NCBI GenBank assembly: GCA_945897465.1
Contig: CAMDFK010000027.1
Span: 1 to 37,081 of the forward strand
Source of the DNA: Limnohabitans sp. Rim8
GTDB lineage: Bacteria > Pseudomonadota > Gammaproteobacteria > Burkholderiales > Burkholderiaceae_C
Reading direction: 5' to 3'
DNA length: 37,081 bases
The notes under the pieces are model-generated. The model did not search any database and was not told the DNA's origin. It worked only from the letters and a program-made list of their open reading frames with translations. Of this stretch, positions 15,506 to 24,521 are shown one piece after another (the stretch's first letter is position 1; each line of letters begins with the position of its first letter). Made by a program: the position numbers and the translations under genes.

Positions 15506-16126
15506 ATGGATTACCCCGGAAACCTGTTTGTTGTGGCCGCCCCCAGCGGGGCTGGCAAATCCAGCCTGGTCAAGGCCTTGATGGAGTTGGACGCCCGCGT
15601 ACAGCCCACCGTCTCGCACACCACCCGCGCCCCCCGGGGCCAGGAAAAGCATGGCCGCGAATACTTTTTTGCCTCGGCCCAAGAATTTGACGCCATGGTG
15701 CTGGGCAACGCTTTTGTCGAATGGGCCCATGTGCACGGCCAGCGCTACGGCACCTCCAAAAAGATGATCGAAGAGCGCATGGCCCAAGGTGCGGATGTGA
15801 TTCTGGAAATCGACTACCAAGGCGCCTTGCAGATCAAGAAGATGTATGCCAACGCGGTGTTGATTTTCATACTTCCCCCCAGTTGGGAAGAGTTGCGCTC
15901 GCGTCTGGAGCGCCGCGGTGAAGACACCGCCGAGATCATTGAGCTGCGTCTGCAAAACGCGGCCATCGAGATGGCCCAGGCCCCAGAATTCGACTTCGTT
16001 ATAATCAATGAAGTATTTGACCGTGCCTTGTTTGACCTCAAAGCGGTTGTTCATGCCCAGCGGCTCAAGTACCACGTCCAGCGCCGCGCCAGGCCTGACA
16101 CTTTTCTAGCCCTCAAGATGGCTTGA
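15506..16126 (+). CDS. gmk: Guanylate kinase
   Basis: A 206-residue enzyme that phosphorylates GMP to GDP. The P-loop is APSGAGKSS (12-20), the GMP-binding region includes [19 protein letters not shown] (37-55), and [11 protein letters not shown] is the Walker B-like part. [17 protein letters not shown] is the lid segment. The length is normal. It sits between yicC and rpoZ, the conserved order in proteobacteria. Combined with spoT downstream, it ties guanine nucleotide supply to ppGpp metabolism at one locus. Confidence 0.95.
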   Translation: MDYPGNLFVVAAPSGAGKSSLVKALMELDARVQPTVSHTTRAPRGQEKHGREYFFASAQEFDAMVLGNAFVEWAHVHGQRYGTSKKMIEERMAQGADVILEIDYQGALQIKKMYANAVLIFILPPSWEELRSRLERRGEDTAEIIELRLQNAAIEMAQAPEFDFVIINEVFDRALFDLKAVVHAQRLKYHVQRRARPDTFLALKMA

Positions 16127-16156
16127 CCTCCGCACAGACATTTTCAAGGAAAACCC

Positions 16157-16357
16157 ATGGCCCGCATCACTGTTGAAGATTGCCTGGAACAGATTCCCAA
16201 CCGCTTCCAGCTGGTTTTGGCCGCGACTTACCGCGCCCGCATGTTGAGCCAAGGCCACACCCCTCGCATCGAGAGCAAAAACAAACCCGGTGTGACCGCC
16301 TTGCGCGAAATCGCCGCTGGCAAGGTGGGCATCGAGATGCTCAAGCGCGTGTCCTGA
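16157..16357 (+). CDS. rpoZ: RNA polymerase omega subunit
   Basis: A 66-residue protein starting [20 protein letters not shown], the hallmark of omega. It folds around the C-terminus of beta-prime, aids polymerase assembly and in proteobacteria forms part of a ppGpp-binding site. The ribosome binding site AAGGAAA lies ahead of the ATG. Betaproteobacterial omega proteins are commonly about this short compared with the 91 residues of E. coli. A strong terminator follows, so the larger spoT gene downstream probably depends on read-through or on its own promoter. Confidence 0.95.
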   Translation: MARITVEDCLEQIPNRFQLVLAATYRARMLSQGHTPRIESKNKPGVTALREIAAGKVGIEMLKRVS

Positions 16358-16400
16358 AACACCGTCACCCCCGTCTGGCCACAAGGTCAGCCCCGAAAAT

Positions 16401-16423
16401 GCCCCTTCATGGGGCTTTTTTTT
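16401..16423 (+). terminator. Rho-independent terminator after rpoZ
   Basis: The hairpin GCCCC-TTCAT-GGGGC (16401-16415) is followed by eight consecutive T (16416-16423). It lies 43 bp after the rpoZ stop and 43 bp before the spoT start. It should end most yicC-gmk-rpoZ transcripts. Confidence 0.75.
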
Positions 16424-16465
16424 GCTTTTTTTCATCCCCCTCAAGGCTTGCGTTACATTGACATC

Positions 16466-18736
16466 ATGAGCGTCGTCCTGCCCAAAACCTCCAAAGCCAG
16501 TCCCAGCCGCCCCAAAGCGCCGGACCCAGCGGCTGCCAATGCAGCCGCAGCCAGCTTTGCTGTGCTGGAGGAGCAACTGGGCTATCTGAGCGAATCCGAA
16601 ACCGACATGGTGCGTCGGGCCTACAAATTCGCCGACGAAGCCCACTTGGGGCAGATGCGCAAAAGCGGAGAACCCTACATTACCCACCCCATTGCCGTGG
16701 CCGGTTTGTGCACCGAGTGGCGGCTTGACGCCCAAGCGCTGGCCGCCGCTTTGCTGCACGATGCCATGGAGGACTGCGGCATCACCAAGATCGAGTTGAT
16801 TGAGCGCTTTGGCTCGCCTGTGGCCGAGCTGGTCGATGGCCTGACCAAACTGGACAAGCTTGAATTCAACACCCGCGAAGAAAACCAAGCCGAGTCTTTT
16901 CGCAAGATGCTGCTGGCCATGGCCCGCGATGTGCGGGTCATCCTCATCAAGCTGGCTGACCGTACCCACAACATGCGCACCATGTCCGACATGCCGCGCA
17001 GCAAGTGGGGCCGCATCGCCTCCGAAACACAAGAAATCTACGCGCCCATTGCCCACCGCTTGGGCCTGAACCAGATTTACCGCGAACTGCAGGACTTGGC
17101 CTTCAAACACTTACTGCCTTGGCGCTACGCGGTGCTGTCCAAGGCCGTCGCGCGTGCGCGCAACCGTCGCCGCGATCTGATACAGAAAGTACAAAGCGAT
17201 GTGGAGGCCGTTTTTGCCCAAGCCCACATGGACGTGCGCATCAGTGGTCGTGAAAAGTCACTTTACTCCATCTACAAAAAGATGGATGAAAAACACCTGA
17301 GCTTTGCCCAAGTCACCGACATTTACGGCCTGCGCGTCATTGTGCCCTCGGTCATTGATTGCTACACCGCTTTGGGCCTTTTGCACCAAATCTACAAACC
17401 CGTGCCGGGTAAATTCAAGGACCACATCGCCATTGCCAAGGTCAACGGCTACCAGTCGCTGCACACCACGCTGGTGGGGCCGTCCGGGGTGAACGTCGAG
17501 TTCCAGATGCGCACCGAGCCCATGCACCTGGTGGCCGAATCGGGCGTGGCCGCGCACTGGCTCTACAAAGAGCACGAGTCGGCCAGCGCCCAGTCCGAGC
17601 GCTTGGGCACGCAGTGGCTGCAGTCCCTGCTCGACATCCAGACCGAAACACGCGACGCGGCCGAGTTTTGGGACCACGTCAAGGTCGACCTGTTCCCCGA
17701 TGCTGTCTACGTGTTCACGCCCAAGAGCCAAATCATGGCTTTGCCGCGCGGTGCCACGGTGGTGGACTTCGCCTATGCCATCCACAGCCGGGTGGGCGAC
17801 CACGCCATGGCAGCCCGCATCAATGGCGACCAGGTGCCACTGCGCACCGAACTCAAAAATGGCGACGTGGTCGAGGTGATCACCGCGCCCGTCTCGGCCC
17901 CTAACCCGGCATGGCTGGGCTTTGTGCGCACCGGACGCGCACGCTCCAAGATCCGCCATCACCTCAAGACCATGGCGCAAACCGAATCGGTGGGCCTGGG
18001 CGAAAAACTGCTGGCGCAGGCTTTGCGTGCCGAAGGCATCAACCAATTGCCCGCCAACGACGAGGCTCACCAGGTGCTGTGGGAAAAACTGCTGCGCTTC
18101 ACGGGCAACCGCAACCAAGCCGATTTGCTGATGGACATTGGCTTGGGCAAACGCATCGCCACCATTGTGGCCAAGCGTTTGACGGCCCTCCTGTCGGAGT
18201 TGGGCCAAAAGCCCGACGCGCTGCTGATGACGCGCGAGCGTTTCACGGCGCACGAGTCCATCTCGCAAGGCGCCATCACGCTGGACGGCAGCGAAAACGC
18301 TTCCGTGGTGTATTCACGTTGCTGCCGCCCCCTGCCCGGTGACGACATTGTGGGTTACCTGGGCCGCGGCGAAGGCCTGGCGGTGCACACCCGAGATTGC
18401 GCCACCGCACGCAAGCTGGAGCACAAAGACAGCGAACGCTTCATTGGCGTGGAGTGGTCGGACGAATTGAGCCGCAGCTTCGAGACCGCCATCACCGTCA
18501 CCGTGATCAACGGCAAAGGTGTGCTGGCCAGGGTGGCGGGTGCTTTGGCCAGTGGCGAAACGGACATCGTGCACGTGGACATGGGGCAAGACACCCCCCA
18601 GGACACCGCTGAGTTGAAGTTCGTGGTGGCCGTGCGCGACGCGGCGCACTTGGAACAGGTGCTGCGTCACCTCAAACGCACCCCCTCAGTCATCAAGGCC
18701 GAGCGCCAAACCAACCAGGGCCACTGGCCTGGTTGA
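16466..18736 (+). CDS. spoT: RelA/SpoT-family (p)ppGpp synthetase/hydrolase
   Basis: A 756-residue bifunctional alarmone enzyme. The N-terminal HD hydrolase domain is intact (His74 in YITHPIAVAG, His98-Asp99 in LLHDAMED, KLADRTHNMRTM). The synthetase domain follows with GREKSLYSIYKKM, DIYGLRVIV, KVNGYQSLHT and EFQMRTEPMH; the KFKDH motif belongs with the basic RxKD-type motif of bifunctional enzymes rather than the acidic EFDD of synthetase-only RelA. Then come TGS (DLFPDAVYVFTPK), a helical region, a conserved-cysteine domain (YSRCCRPLPGDD) and a C-terminal ACT domain (ETAITVTVINGKGVLARVAG). ATG 16466 is chosen; codons back to 16409 overlap the rpoZ terminator. Convergent with greB. Confidence 0.93.
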   Translation: MSVVLPKTSKASPSRPKAPDPAAANAAAASFAVLEEQLGYLSESETDMVRRAYKFADEAHLGQMRKSGEPYITHPIAVAGLCTEWRLDAQALAAALLHDAMEDCGITKIELIERFGSPVAELVDGLTKLDKLEFNTREENQAESFRKMLLAMARDVRVILIKLADRTHNMRTMSDMPRSKWGRIASETQEIYAPIAHRLGLNQIYRELQDLAFKHLLPWRYAVLSKAVARARNRRRDLIQKVQSDVEAVFAQAHMDVRISGREKSLYSIYKKMDEKHLSFAQVTDIYGLRVIVPSVIDCYTALGLLHQIYKPVPGKFKDHIAIAKVNGYQSLHTTLVGPSGVNVEFQMRTEPMHLVAESGVAAHWLYKEHESASAQSERLGTQWLQSLLDIQTETRDAAEFWDHVKVDLFPDAVYVFTPKSQIMALPRGATVVDFAYAIHSRVGDHAMAARINGDQVPLRTELKNGDVVEVITAPVSAPNPAWLGFVRTGRARSKIRHHLKTMAQTESVGLGEKLLAQALRAEGINQLPANDEAHQVLWEKLLRFTGNRNQADLLMDIGLGKRIATIVAKRLTALLSELGQKPDALLMTRERFTAHESISQGAITLDGSENASVVYSRCCRPLPGDDIVGYLGRGEGLAVHTRDCATARKLEHKDSERFIGVEWSDELSRSFETAITVTVINGKGVLARVAGALASGETDIVHVDMGQDTPQDTAELKFVVAVRDAAHLEQVLRHLKRTPSVIKAERQTNQGHWPG
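18712..18735 (+). terminator. Hairpin at the spoT stop
   Basis: The 8-bp arms CAACCAGG (18712-18719) and CCTGGTTG (18728-18735) enclose an 8-nt loop and overlap the spoT stop codon. Only ATCTTTG follows, so the U-run is poor and termination efficiency uncertain. Confidence 0.35.
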
Positions 18737-18774
18737 TCTTTGCTCCGCTTGAACTTGGTCGGCTTCAAGACCAA

Positions 18775-19329
18775 TCAGGCCGCCGCCGGATAACTCACGG
18801 CCAACACCTCAATCTCGATCACCCCTGAGGGCGTGACCAGCTTGAGTTCATCGCCTTCGCGGGACTTGAGCAAGGTGCGTGCAATCGGCGAGACCCAGCT
18901 GACTTGGCCTTGCAAACTGTCGGCCTCGTCGATGCCCAAAATCGTGACCGTGCGCTCGGAGCCGGAGGCCTCGGCATAGGTGACTGTGGCCCCAAAATAC
19001 ACCTGGTCGCTGCCATGGTGCACCGCAGGATTCACCACTTCGGCCAACTCCAGCCGCTTGGTCAAAAAGCGAATGCGTCGGTCGATCTCGCGCAAACGTT
19101 TTTTGCCGTAGAGGTAATCGCCGTTTTCCGAGCGGTCGCCGTTGCTGGCCGCCCAATGCACAATCTCGACCACCTTGGGCCGCTCGTCGTCGATCAGGGT
19201 GAACAGCTCGGCCCTCAGGCGTGCATAGCCTTCGGGGGTCATGTAGTTGCGGGCACCCGCGGGCAAAGCCGGTAAACCCAGCTCTTCGTCATCATCGCCG
19301 TCGGACTCTTTGGTGAAGGCTTTGCTCAT
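18775..19329 (-). CDS. greB: Transcription elongation factor GreB
   Basis: The start at 19329 (MSKAFTKESDGDDDEE) gives 184 residues. GreB inserts its N-terminal coiled coil into the RNA polymerase secondary channel and stimulates cleavage of backtracked RNA. ASNGDRSENGDYLYGKKRLR holds the acidic loop tip (Asp-Arg-Ser-Glu-Asn) that positions magnesium; RRIRFLTKRLELAEVV is the second coiled-coil helix, and GATVTY and ISPIARTLL-like segments mark the C-terminal FKBP-like domain. A short acidic extension (DGDDDEELG) precedes the Gre domain. The frame extends to 19368, but that would lie in the tRNA terminator, so it is rejected. Confidence 0.93.
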   Translation of the reverse strand: MSKAFTKESDGDDDEELGLPALPAGARNYMTPEGYARLRAELFTLIDDERPKVVEIVHWAASNGDRSENGDYLYGKKRLREIDRRIRFLTKRLELAEVVNPAVHHGSDQVYFGATVTYAEASGSERTVTILGIDEADSLQGQVSWVSPIARTLLKSREGDELKLVTPSGVIEIEVLAVSYPAAA

Positions 19330-19357
19330 GGCGTGTGGGTAGTGGCAAGAAAAAGAA

Positions 19358-19385
19358 AAAGCCCACAACTTGCGTTGTGGGCTTT
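19358..19385 (-). terminator. Rho-independent terminator of tRNA-Arg
   Basis: Perfect 12-bp arms (19358-19369 with 19374-19385) enclose a four-base loop. Read on the minus strand it follows tRNA-Arg by eight bases and is succeeded by TTTTTCTTTTT. It separates the tRNA from greB downstream on the same strand. Confidence 0.85.
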
Positions 19386-19393
19386 CTGATTTT

Positions 19394-19470
19394 TGGTGCG
19401 GCTGGCAGGAATCGAACCCACGACCCCTTGGTTCGTAGCCAAGTACTCTATCCAGCTGAGCTACAGCCGC
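19394..19470 (-). tRNA. tRNA-Arg (ACG anticodon)
   Basis: A 77-nt tRNA on the minus strand starting GCGGCTGTAGCTCAGCTGGA and ending in an encoded CCA (complement of 19394-19396). The anticodon loop CTACGAA places ACG at the complement of 19434-19436; its A34 is normally edited to inosine to read CGU, CGC and CGA. A -10-like TACAAT lies 11 bases upstream (complement of 19482-19487). Confidence 0.96.
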
Positions 19471-19524
19471 AACACATCAAGATTGTAGCAAGCTTTTGAG
19501 GGCACTTCTGGGCTGCCCGTCAAT

Positions 19525-20736
19525 TTATTGCCAAGAGACCGCCGACATGTCGTTGGCAAAAATCGGTGAGCTCGACCACAGGCCTTTGAGGCCTTTGCGG
19601 TAAACCGCTGTGTTGGTGGCGTTGAACAGGAACTCGTTGACCGCATCTTTGGCGATCATGCGCTGCATGTCGCCAAACAGCTGCGTGCGCTCTTTGGCCG
19701 CTTCGGTGGCCGCGTGTTTGGCTGCCAAATCGCGGAAGGCCTTGCTGTCGTAACCCCAGTAATACTGCGGGTTGGCGTAAGCCATGTAGTCCAAAGGCTC
19801 GACGTGGTTGATCACCGTCAGGTCAAAGTTGCCCTTGAAGGTGCCGCCCAGCCACTGCGCCCATTCCACGTTTTCAATTTTGGCCACGATGCCCACCTTG
19901 GCCAGCTGAGCGGCCAAGATCTCGCCGCCCTTGCGGGCATAAGGTGGTGGGGGCAAGGTCAGCGTCACGTTCAATGGCGTTTGCACCCCGGCTTCCTTGA
20001 GCAGAGCCTTGGCTTTTTCGGGGTCGAAAGCGTAGTTGTTGCTCAGCTCCACATAGCCCGCATCGGTGGGAGCCATGTGGCTGCCAATGGGTTTGGCCAG
20101 ACCTTCAAACACGCCGTCGATGAAAGCTTTTTTATCGACCGCGTGCGACAGAGCGCGGCGCACGCGCACATCGTCAAAGGGCTTTTTGCGGTTGTTGATG
20201 GTCATGATGCCTTTGCCCGCCGTGCTGCCCATCTCCACCACAAAGCGCTTGTCTTTCTGGAACTGCTGCAGGCTCTGTGGCGACTGGAAGCGCGGCATGC
20301 CGTCGATGCCGCCCGCCAGCAAGGCGGCCACTTGGGCGGCCGAATCGTTGATGAAGCGGAAAGTGACCTTCTTCACCTTGATGGCGTTGGCATCGCGAAA
20401 GCCATCCCACTTGGACAAAGTCACTGCTGTGCCTTTGGCCCAGTTGTCGAGTTTATAGGGGCCTGTGCCCACGGGCTTGGTGGCCGCATTGGCCGCGCTG
20501 TCCGGGTGCAAGATCACAGCCGTGTTCTCGCCCATGCGGAACAAAAAATTGCCGTCGGGGTTGGTCAGCACCAACACCACGGTGTGTGCGTCGGGGGTCG
20601 AGATGTGGGTGATGTTGTTGAACACCGCGCCTTTGGCTTTGTTGGTGCTCTTGGCGTCTTTGGCCCGCTCGAAACTGAACTTGACAGCGGCAGAGTCAAA
20701 TGACGCACCATCAGAAAACTTCGCGCAAGGTGTCAA
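19525..20736 (-). pseudogene. Peptide ABC transporter substrate-binding protein (DppA/OppA-type), N-terminus missing
   Basis: About 398 residues of an SBP_bac_5 family protein remain, reading from KFSDGASFDSAAVKFSFERA to the natural end SAVSWQ. Family motifs GTGPYKL, DDVRVRRALSHAVDKKAFID and FDPEKAKALLKEAG are intact. The usual 110-130 N-terminal residues, including the signal peptide, are absent. The only upstream start is a TTG at 20734-20736, whose codons (M T P C A) derive from the adjoining permease sequence. Without export it cannot work as a binding protein. The sequence switches from permease-like to binding-protein-like at about 20717-20722, indicating a deletion junction. No frameshift is seen in the remaining part, so the event may be recent. 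Confidence 0.8.
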
Positions 20737-21361
20737 GCACGGCCGAGCGGGTCACCCGCGTCAAAATCGCCGTTTGTACCGCCGCCAGCGCCGTGGCGGG
20801 CAAGAGCAAAGCCTTGAAGCCCTCGCCCACCCCGCCGCCATCGTCCTCGGTCCAGCCCGGGAAACCGCCCGCGCTCACCCACTCCAGGTGCACCGCGAAC
20901 AGCAAAATCAAAAGAATGGCCAGCCAAAAATTGGGCAAGGCCAGGCCCAGTTGGCTGAGCGTCATCACGCCCACATCGCCCGCTTTGTTTTGCTGCGAAG
21001 CGGCATAAATGCCCAGCGCCAAAGCCAGCGCCACCGTCAGGCCCATGGCCATCACGGCCAGCGGCAGCGTCACCTGCATGCGCTCGGCCATCAATTGGGC
21101 GGTAGGCGTGTCATAAGAGATGCTCAGGCCCGTCTGCCCCTGCAGCAAACCGCCCATCCAGCTCAGGTAACGGGTGGCAGCGGGCTGGTTCAGGCCCAAT
21201 TTTTCTTCCATCGCAGCGATCGACTCGGGTGTGGCCGTTTCGCCCAAAATGACCTGTGCGGCATTGCCTGGCAACAACTCCAGCACCGCAAACACCACCA
21301 CCGATGTGGCCAGCAAGGTCAGCACAAAACTCAGCAGCCGTCTCAAAACAAACAGGGGCAC
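20711..21361 (-). pseudogene. Peptide ABC transporter permease (DppB-type), C-terminus missing
   Basis: The natural start MPLFVLRRLLSFVLTLLATS is present, as are LLPGNAAQVILGE, the periplasmic region and several membrane segments (about 9-29, 97-117, 133-157, 184-204). The protein reaches TRVTRSAVLDTLREVF and stops at 216 residues, whereas DppB-type permeases have about 310-335. The end falls in the EAA region, normally continuing LREDYVRTARAKG, so the ATPase-docking loop and last helices are lost. Immediately beyond lies the headless binding-protein gene on the same strand. Both are best explained by one deletion that also removed whatever genes lay between. It is divergent from the P1 peptidase gene. 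Confidence 0.8.
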
Positions 21362-21405
21362 GCGCTATCCTTGGGGTCTGTGAGCAACGATGAACAGGGC
21401 TTTGA

Positions 21406-22425
21406 ATGGCATCACAAATGATTGTAAACAGCGCACCCGGTTCCATTGTGGATATTCCCGGCCTTCAGGTCGGTCACTTCACACTGAGCGAACGGTTGAC
21501 GGGCTGCTCGGTGGTCTTGGCCCCCCAAGGCGCTGTGGGTGCAGTGGATGTGCGTGGCGCCGCCCCCGGCACCCGCGAAACCGATTTGCTGGACCCTGCC
21601 AACTTGGTCGACAAAGTGCACGCCGTGGTGCTGAGCGGCGGCAGCGCCTTTGGCCTCGACGCCGCCACGGGCGTGGTGCGCTGGCTCGATGAGCAGGGTA
21701 TTGGTTTTGAAACCGGCCACGGCCGCGTTCCCATCGTGCCTGCCGCCGTGTTGTTTGACTTGCCCGTGGTGCGCCCGGGCGACGCCCCCCAAGCCCGGCC
21801 CGGCGCAGAGGCAGGCTACGCCGCCTGCCAAGCAGCTACAACAGCGTCACCCGCCGCAGGCAATGTGGGCGCAGGCGCAGGCGCTTGTGTGGGCAAACTC
21901 TTTGGATTGGATCGCTGCATGAAAGGCGGCATCGGCAACGCCAGCGTGCGCGTGGGCCCTTGGGTAGTCGGCGCCTTGGTCGCCTGCAATGCGGTGGGCG
22001 ATGTGATCGACCCGGCCACAGGTCAGGTGCTGGCCGGAGCCCGCACCGCCGATGGCCACAAGCTGCTGGACACCCAACGCGCCTTGCTGGCAGGCGAGCG
22101 CGGCAGCCGCCCCCTGCCCGGCACCAACACCACCATCGGTGTGGTCGCCACCAACGCCACCCTCACCAAAGCCCAGGCCAAGCGATTGGCCATGAGCGCC
22201 CACGACGGCCTAGCCCGCAGCATCCGCCCGGCGCACACCACGCTGGACGGCGACACGCTGTTTGCGCTGGCAACCGGCACCGAAGCGGGCCCAGTGGACC
22301 TGATGCTGCTCACGGTGATGGCGGCTGAGGCCACGGCGCTGGCCACAGTGGATGCCATTCGGCAGGCGCGGGGCATCAGCACTGGTTGGGGCGATGTGCC
22401 TGCAGCAACCGATTGGGTGAATTGA
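21406..22425 (+). CDS. P1 family peptidase (DmpA-like aminopeptidase, N-terminal nucleophile)
   Basis: A 339-residue S58/DmpA-like hydrolase. Family signatures are GLQVGHFTLSERLTGCSVVL, VVLSGGSAFGLDAA, GAGAGACVGK and GTNTTIGVVATNA. These enzymes self-cleave to expose a nucleophilic Ser or Thr; Thr242 or Thr243 in NTTIGV is the likely one. Members release N-terminal residues from peptides or hydrolyse amino-acid amides and esters. The divergent peptide transporter remnant suggests a former peptide uptake and breakdown unit in which only the hydrolase is still intact. ATG 21406 has AGGG at suitable spacing; ATG 21418 is an alternative. Confidence 0.85.
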   Translation: MASQMIVNSAPGSIVDIPGLQVGHFTLSERLTGCSVVLAPQGAVGAVDVRGAAPGTRETDLLDPANLVDKVHAVVLSGGSAFGLDAATGVVRWLDEQGIGFETGHGRVPIVPAAVLFDLPVVRPGDAPQARPGAEAGYAACQAATTASPAAGNVGAGAGACVGKLFGLDRCMKGGIGNASVRVGPWVVGALVACNAVGDVIDPATGQVLAGARTADGHKLLDTQRALLAGERGSRPLPGTNTTIGVVATNATLTKAQAKRLAMSAHDGLARSIRPAHTTLDGDTLFALATGTEAGPVDLMLLTVMAAEATALATVDAIRQARGISTGWGDVPAATDWVN

Positions 22426-22435
22426 GCCCAGAAAC

Positions 22436-22464
22436 AAAAAAGCCCGCTGGGGAATGGGCGGGCT
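22436..22464 (-). terminator. Rho-independent terminator of the CAU tRNA
   Basis: The arms AGCCCGC (22441-22447) and GCGGGCT (22458-22464) enclose a 10-nt loop. On the minus strand the hairpin follows the tRNA by 16 bases and leads into TTTTTTG. On the plus strand it also follows the P1 peptidase stop but lacks a U-run there. Confidence 0.75.
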
Positions 22465-22480
22465 GCGTCGTGGATGTAAA

Positions 22481-22557
22481 TGGTAGGGCGTGACAGACTT
22501 GAACTGTCGACCAAAGGATTATGAGTCCTCTGCTCTAACCAACTGAGCTAACGCCCC
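22481..22557 (-). tRNA. tRNA with CAU anticodon (tRNA-Ile2 favoured over elongator tRNA-Met)
   Basis: A 77-nt minus-strand tRNA starting GGGGCGTTAGCTCAGTTGGT and ending ACGCCCTACCA with CCA encoded. The loop CTCATAA has CAT at the complement of 22521-22523. Automated tools usually call this Met. The variable region TTGGTCG and T loop TTCAAGT match E. coli tRNA-Ile2, whose C34 is changed to lysidine, better than elongator tRNA-Met. It is not the initiator: the anticodon stem lacks the three G-C pairs. Acceptor pair 1-72 is G-U. A TACAAT -10 candidate is at the complement of 22571-22576. Confidence 0.93.
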
Positions 22558-22591
22558 GACCGAAGCAGTGATTGTAGTGGGCCGCAGGGGC

Positions 22592-23602
22592 TTATTTGGA
22601 CTGGCTCAGCGCGTTGCTGACCAAGCGCGAGGTGATGTTGACGATCTGGATCATGCGGTCGTAGGGCATGCGCGTTGGGCCGATCACACCCAAAGTGCCG
22701 ACGATCTGACCATCCACCTCGTAGGGCGAGCTGACCACCGACAACTCTTGCATGGGCACGATCTGGCTTTCGCCGCCGATGTAGATGCGCACGCCTTCGG
22801 CTTGGCTGGACACGTCCAGCAGGCGCATGAGCTGGGTTTTTTGCTCAAACAGATCAAAGGCTCGGCGCAAATGGCCCATGTCGCTGGAAAAGTCACTCAC
22901 CGACAACAAGTTACGTTCACCGGCAATGACCACCTCGTTCTGGTCTTCGGCCAACGCCTCGGTGCTGACCTGCACAGCCGCTTGCATGAGTGTGGCGATT
23001 TCGCTTTGCAGGCTGACCAGTTCTTGCTGCACCCGGCTGCGCACCTGCTCGATGGCCATGCCCGCGTAATGGGTGTTGAGGAAATTCGAGGTCTCGATCA
23101 GCTGGCTTTGCGAGTAATCCGTCTCGGTGAAGAGGATGCGGTTTTGCACATCGCCTTCGGGCGAAACGATGATGACCAGCAAGCGCCGCTCGGACAGGCG
23201 CAAAAACTCGATGTGCCGAAACACAGAGGCCCGACGCGGCGTCATGACCACACCCACAAAATGAGACAAGCTCGACAGCAGGTTGGCAGCACTGGCGATC
23301 ACTTTTTGCGGCTGGTCGGGCGTGAGCGCTGGGGTGTCCAGTCCGTCGCGCTGCACCGTGAGCATGGTGTCCACAAACAGGCGATAGCCCCGGCTGGTGG
23401 GAATGCGCCCGGCCGAGGTGTGCGGGCTGGCGATCAGGCCCAGCTCTTCCAGGTCGGACATCACGTTGCGGATGGTGGCAGGTGACAAATCCAGACCCGA
23501 GGCCTTGGAGAGCGTGCGCGAGCCCACAGGCTGGCCGTCCGCAATATAGCGCTCCACCAGGGCTTTGAGCAATAACTTGGCACGATCGTCTAGCATCTTC
23601 AT
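22592..23602 (-). CDS. hrcA: Heat-inducible transcription repressor HrcA
   Basis: A 336-residue repressor that binds CIRCE operators upstream of chaperone genes and is activated by GroEL. The N-terminal winged helix is typical: [40 protein letters not shown], then [20 protein letters not shown]. The C-terminal GAF-like part includes [20 protein letters not shown] and [20 protein letters not shown] 23602 and ATG 23596 (MLDDRAK) are both possible starts; related proteins commonly begin MLDDRA. No CIRCE sequence was noticed in this window, so its targets lie elsewhere. It is divergent from nadK with only 22 AT-rich bases between starts. Confidence 0.93.
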   Translation of the reverse strand: MKMLDDRAKLLLKALVERYIADGQPVGSRTLSKASGLDLSPATIRNVMSDLEELGLIASPHTSAGRIPTSRGYRLFVDTMLTVQRDGLDTPALTPDQPQKVIASAANLLSSLSHFVGVVMTPRRASVFRHIEFLRLSERRLLVIIVSPEGDVQNRILFTETDYSQSQLIETSNFLNTHYAGMAIEQVRSRVQQELVSLQSEIATLMQAAVQVSTEALAEDQNEVVIAGERNLLSVSDFSSDMGHLRRAFDLFEQKTQLMRLLDVSSQAEGVRIYIGGESQIVPMQELSVVSSPYEVDGQIVGTLGVIGPTRMPYDRMIQIVNITSRLVSNALSQSK

Positions 23603-23624
23603 ATTTTAATGATGTAATTTACGA

Positions 23625-24518
23625 ATGAGATCCAAGTTCCGTCACGTTGCGCTTTTTGGCAAATACAACACTGCCGCCCATGGCGGGGCGCTGGAGAGTT
23701 CGCGCTGCGCTTTGGATGAAGTGGCGCAGTTTTTGACGCGACAAGGCTGCGATGTCGTACTGGACAAAGAAACCGCCCTTCACACAGGGCTGAGCCACTA
23801 CCATGTCCTGGAAATGGACGAGATCGGTACGCAGTGCGATCTCGGCCTGGTGATCGGGGGTGACGGCACCATGTTGGGCATTGGCCGCCAAATGGCCCGC
23901 CATGGTCTGCCCCTGATGGGCATCAACCAAGGTCGGTTGGGTTTCATCACCGATATTCCCCTGCAAAGCTACCAAGATGTGCTGCTGCCCATGTTGCAGG
24001 GCCTCTACCAAACCGAAAACCGCAGCTTGCTGCATGCTCAGGTATTGCGCGACCACCGGTGTGTTTTCAGCGCCTTGGCCATGAACGATGTGGTGGTCAA
24101 CCGAGGCGGCTCCTCGGGGATGGTCGAGCTCAAAGTCGAGGTCGATGGCCATTTTGTGTCCAACCAACGCGCCGACGGTCTGATCATCGCCACGCCCACA
24201 GGCTCCACCGCCTATTCGCTGTCGGTGGGCGGGCCCTTGATGCACCCGGCCATTGGCGGCTGGGTCATGGCACCGATCGCGCCACACACCTTGTCCAACC
24301 GGCCCATTGTCTTGCCCGAATCCTGTGAGATCAGCATCGAGATCGTGGCAGGACGCTACGTCAGCGCCAACTTTGACATGCAATCGCTGGCCGACCTGAT
24401 TTTGGGCGACCGGATCATGGTCAAACGCTCCGAGCACACGGTGCGGTTTTTACACCCCGCGGGCTGGAATTATTTCGACACCTTGCGCAAGAAAATGCAT
24501 TGGAATGAGGGCGCTTAA
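23625..24518 (+). CDS. nadK: NAD kinase
   Basis: A 297-residue enzyme that phosphorylates NAD to NADP. The diagnostic GGDG motif (78-81, in [11 protein letters not shown]) holds catalytic Asp80, MNDVVVNRG is the NAD-binding Asn-Asp/Glu motif, and [21 protein letters not shown] is the glycine/threonine-rich segment of the active site. Length is normal. It starts 22 bp from the divergent hrcA start and ends three bases before recN, so it leads a nadK-recN-rapZ transcription unit. Confidence 0.95.
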   Translation: MRSKFRHVALFGKYNTAAHGGALESSRCALDEVAQFLTRQGCDVVLDKETALHTGLSHYHVLEMDEIGTQCDLGLVIGGDGTMLGIGRQMARHGLPLMGINQGRLGFITDIPLQSYQDVLLPMLQGLYQTENRSLLHAQVLRDHRCVFSALAMNDVVVNRGGSSGMVELKVEVDGHFVSNQRADGLIIATPTGSTAYSLSVGGPLMHPAIGGWVMAPIAPHTLSNRPIVLPESCEISIEIVAGRYVSANFDMQSLADLILGDRIMVKRSEHTVRFLHPAGWNYFDTLRKKMHWNEGA

Positions 24519-24521
24519 ACC

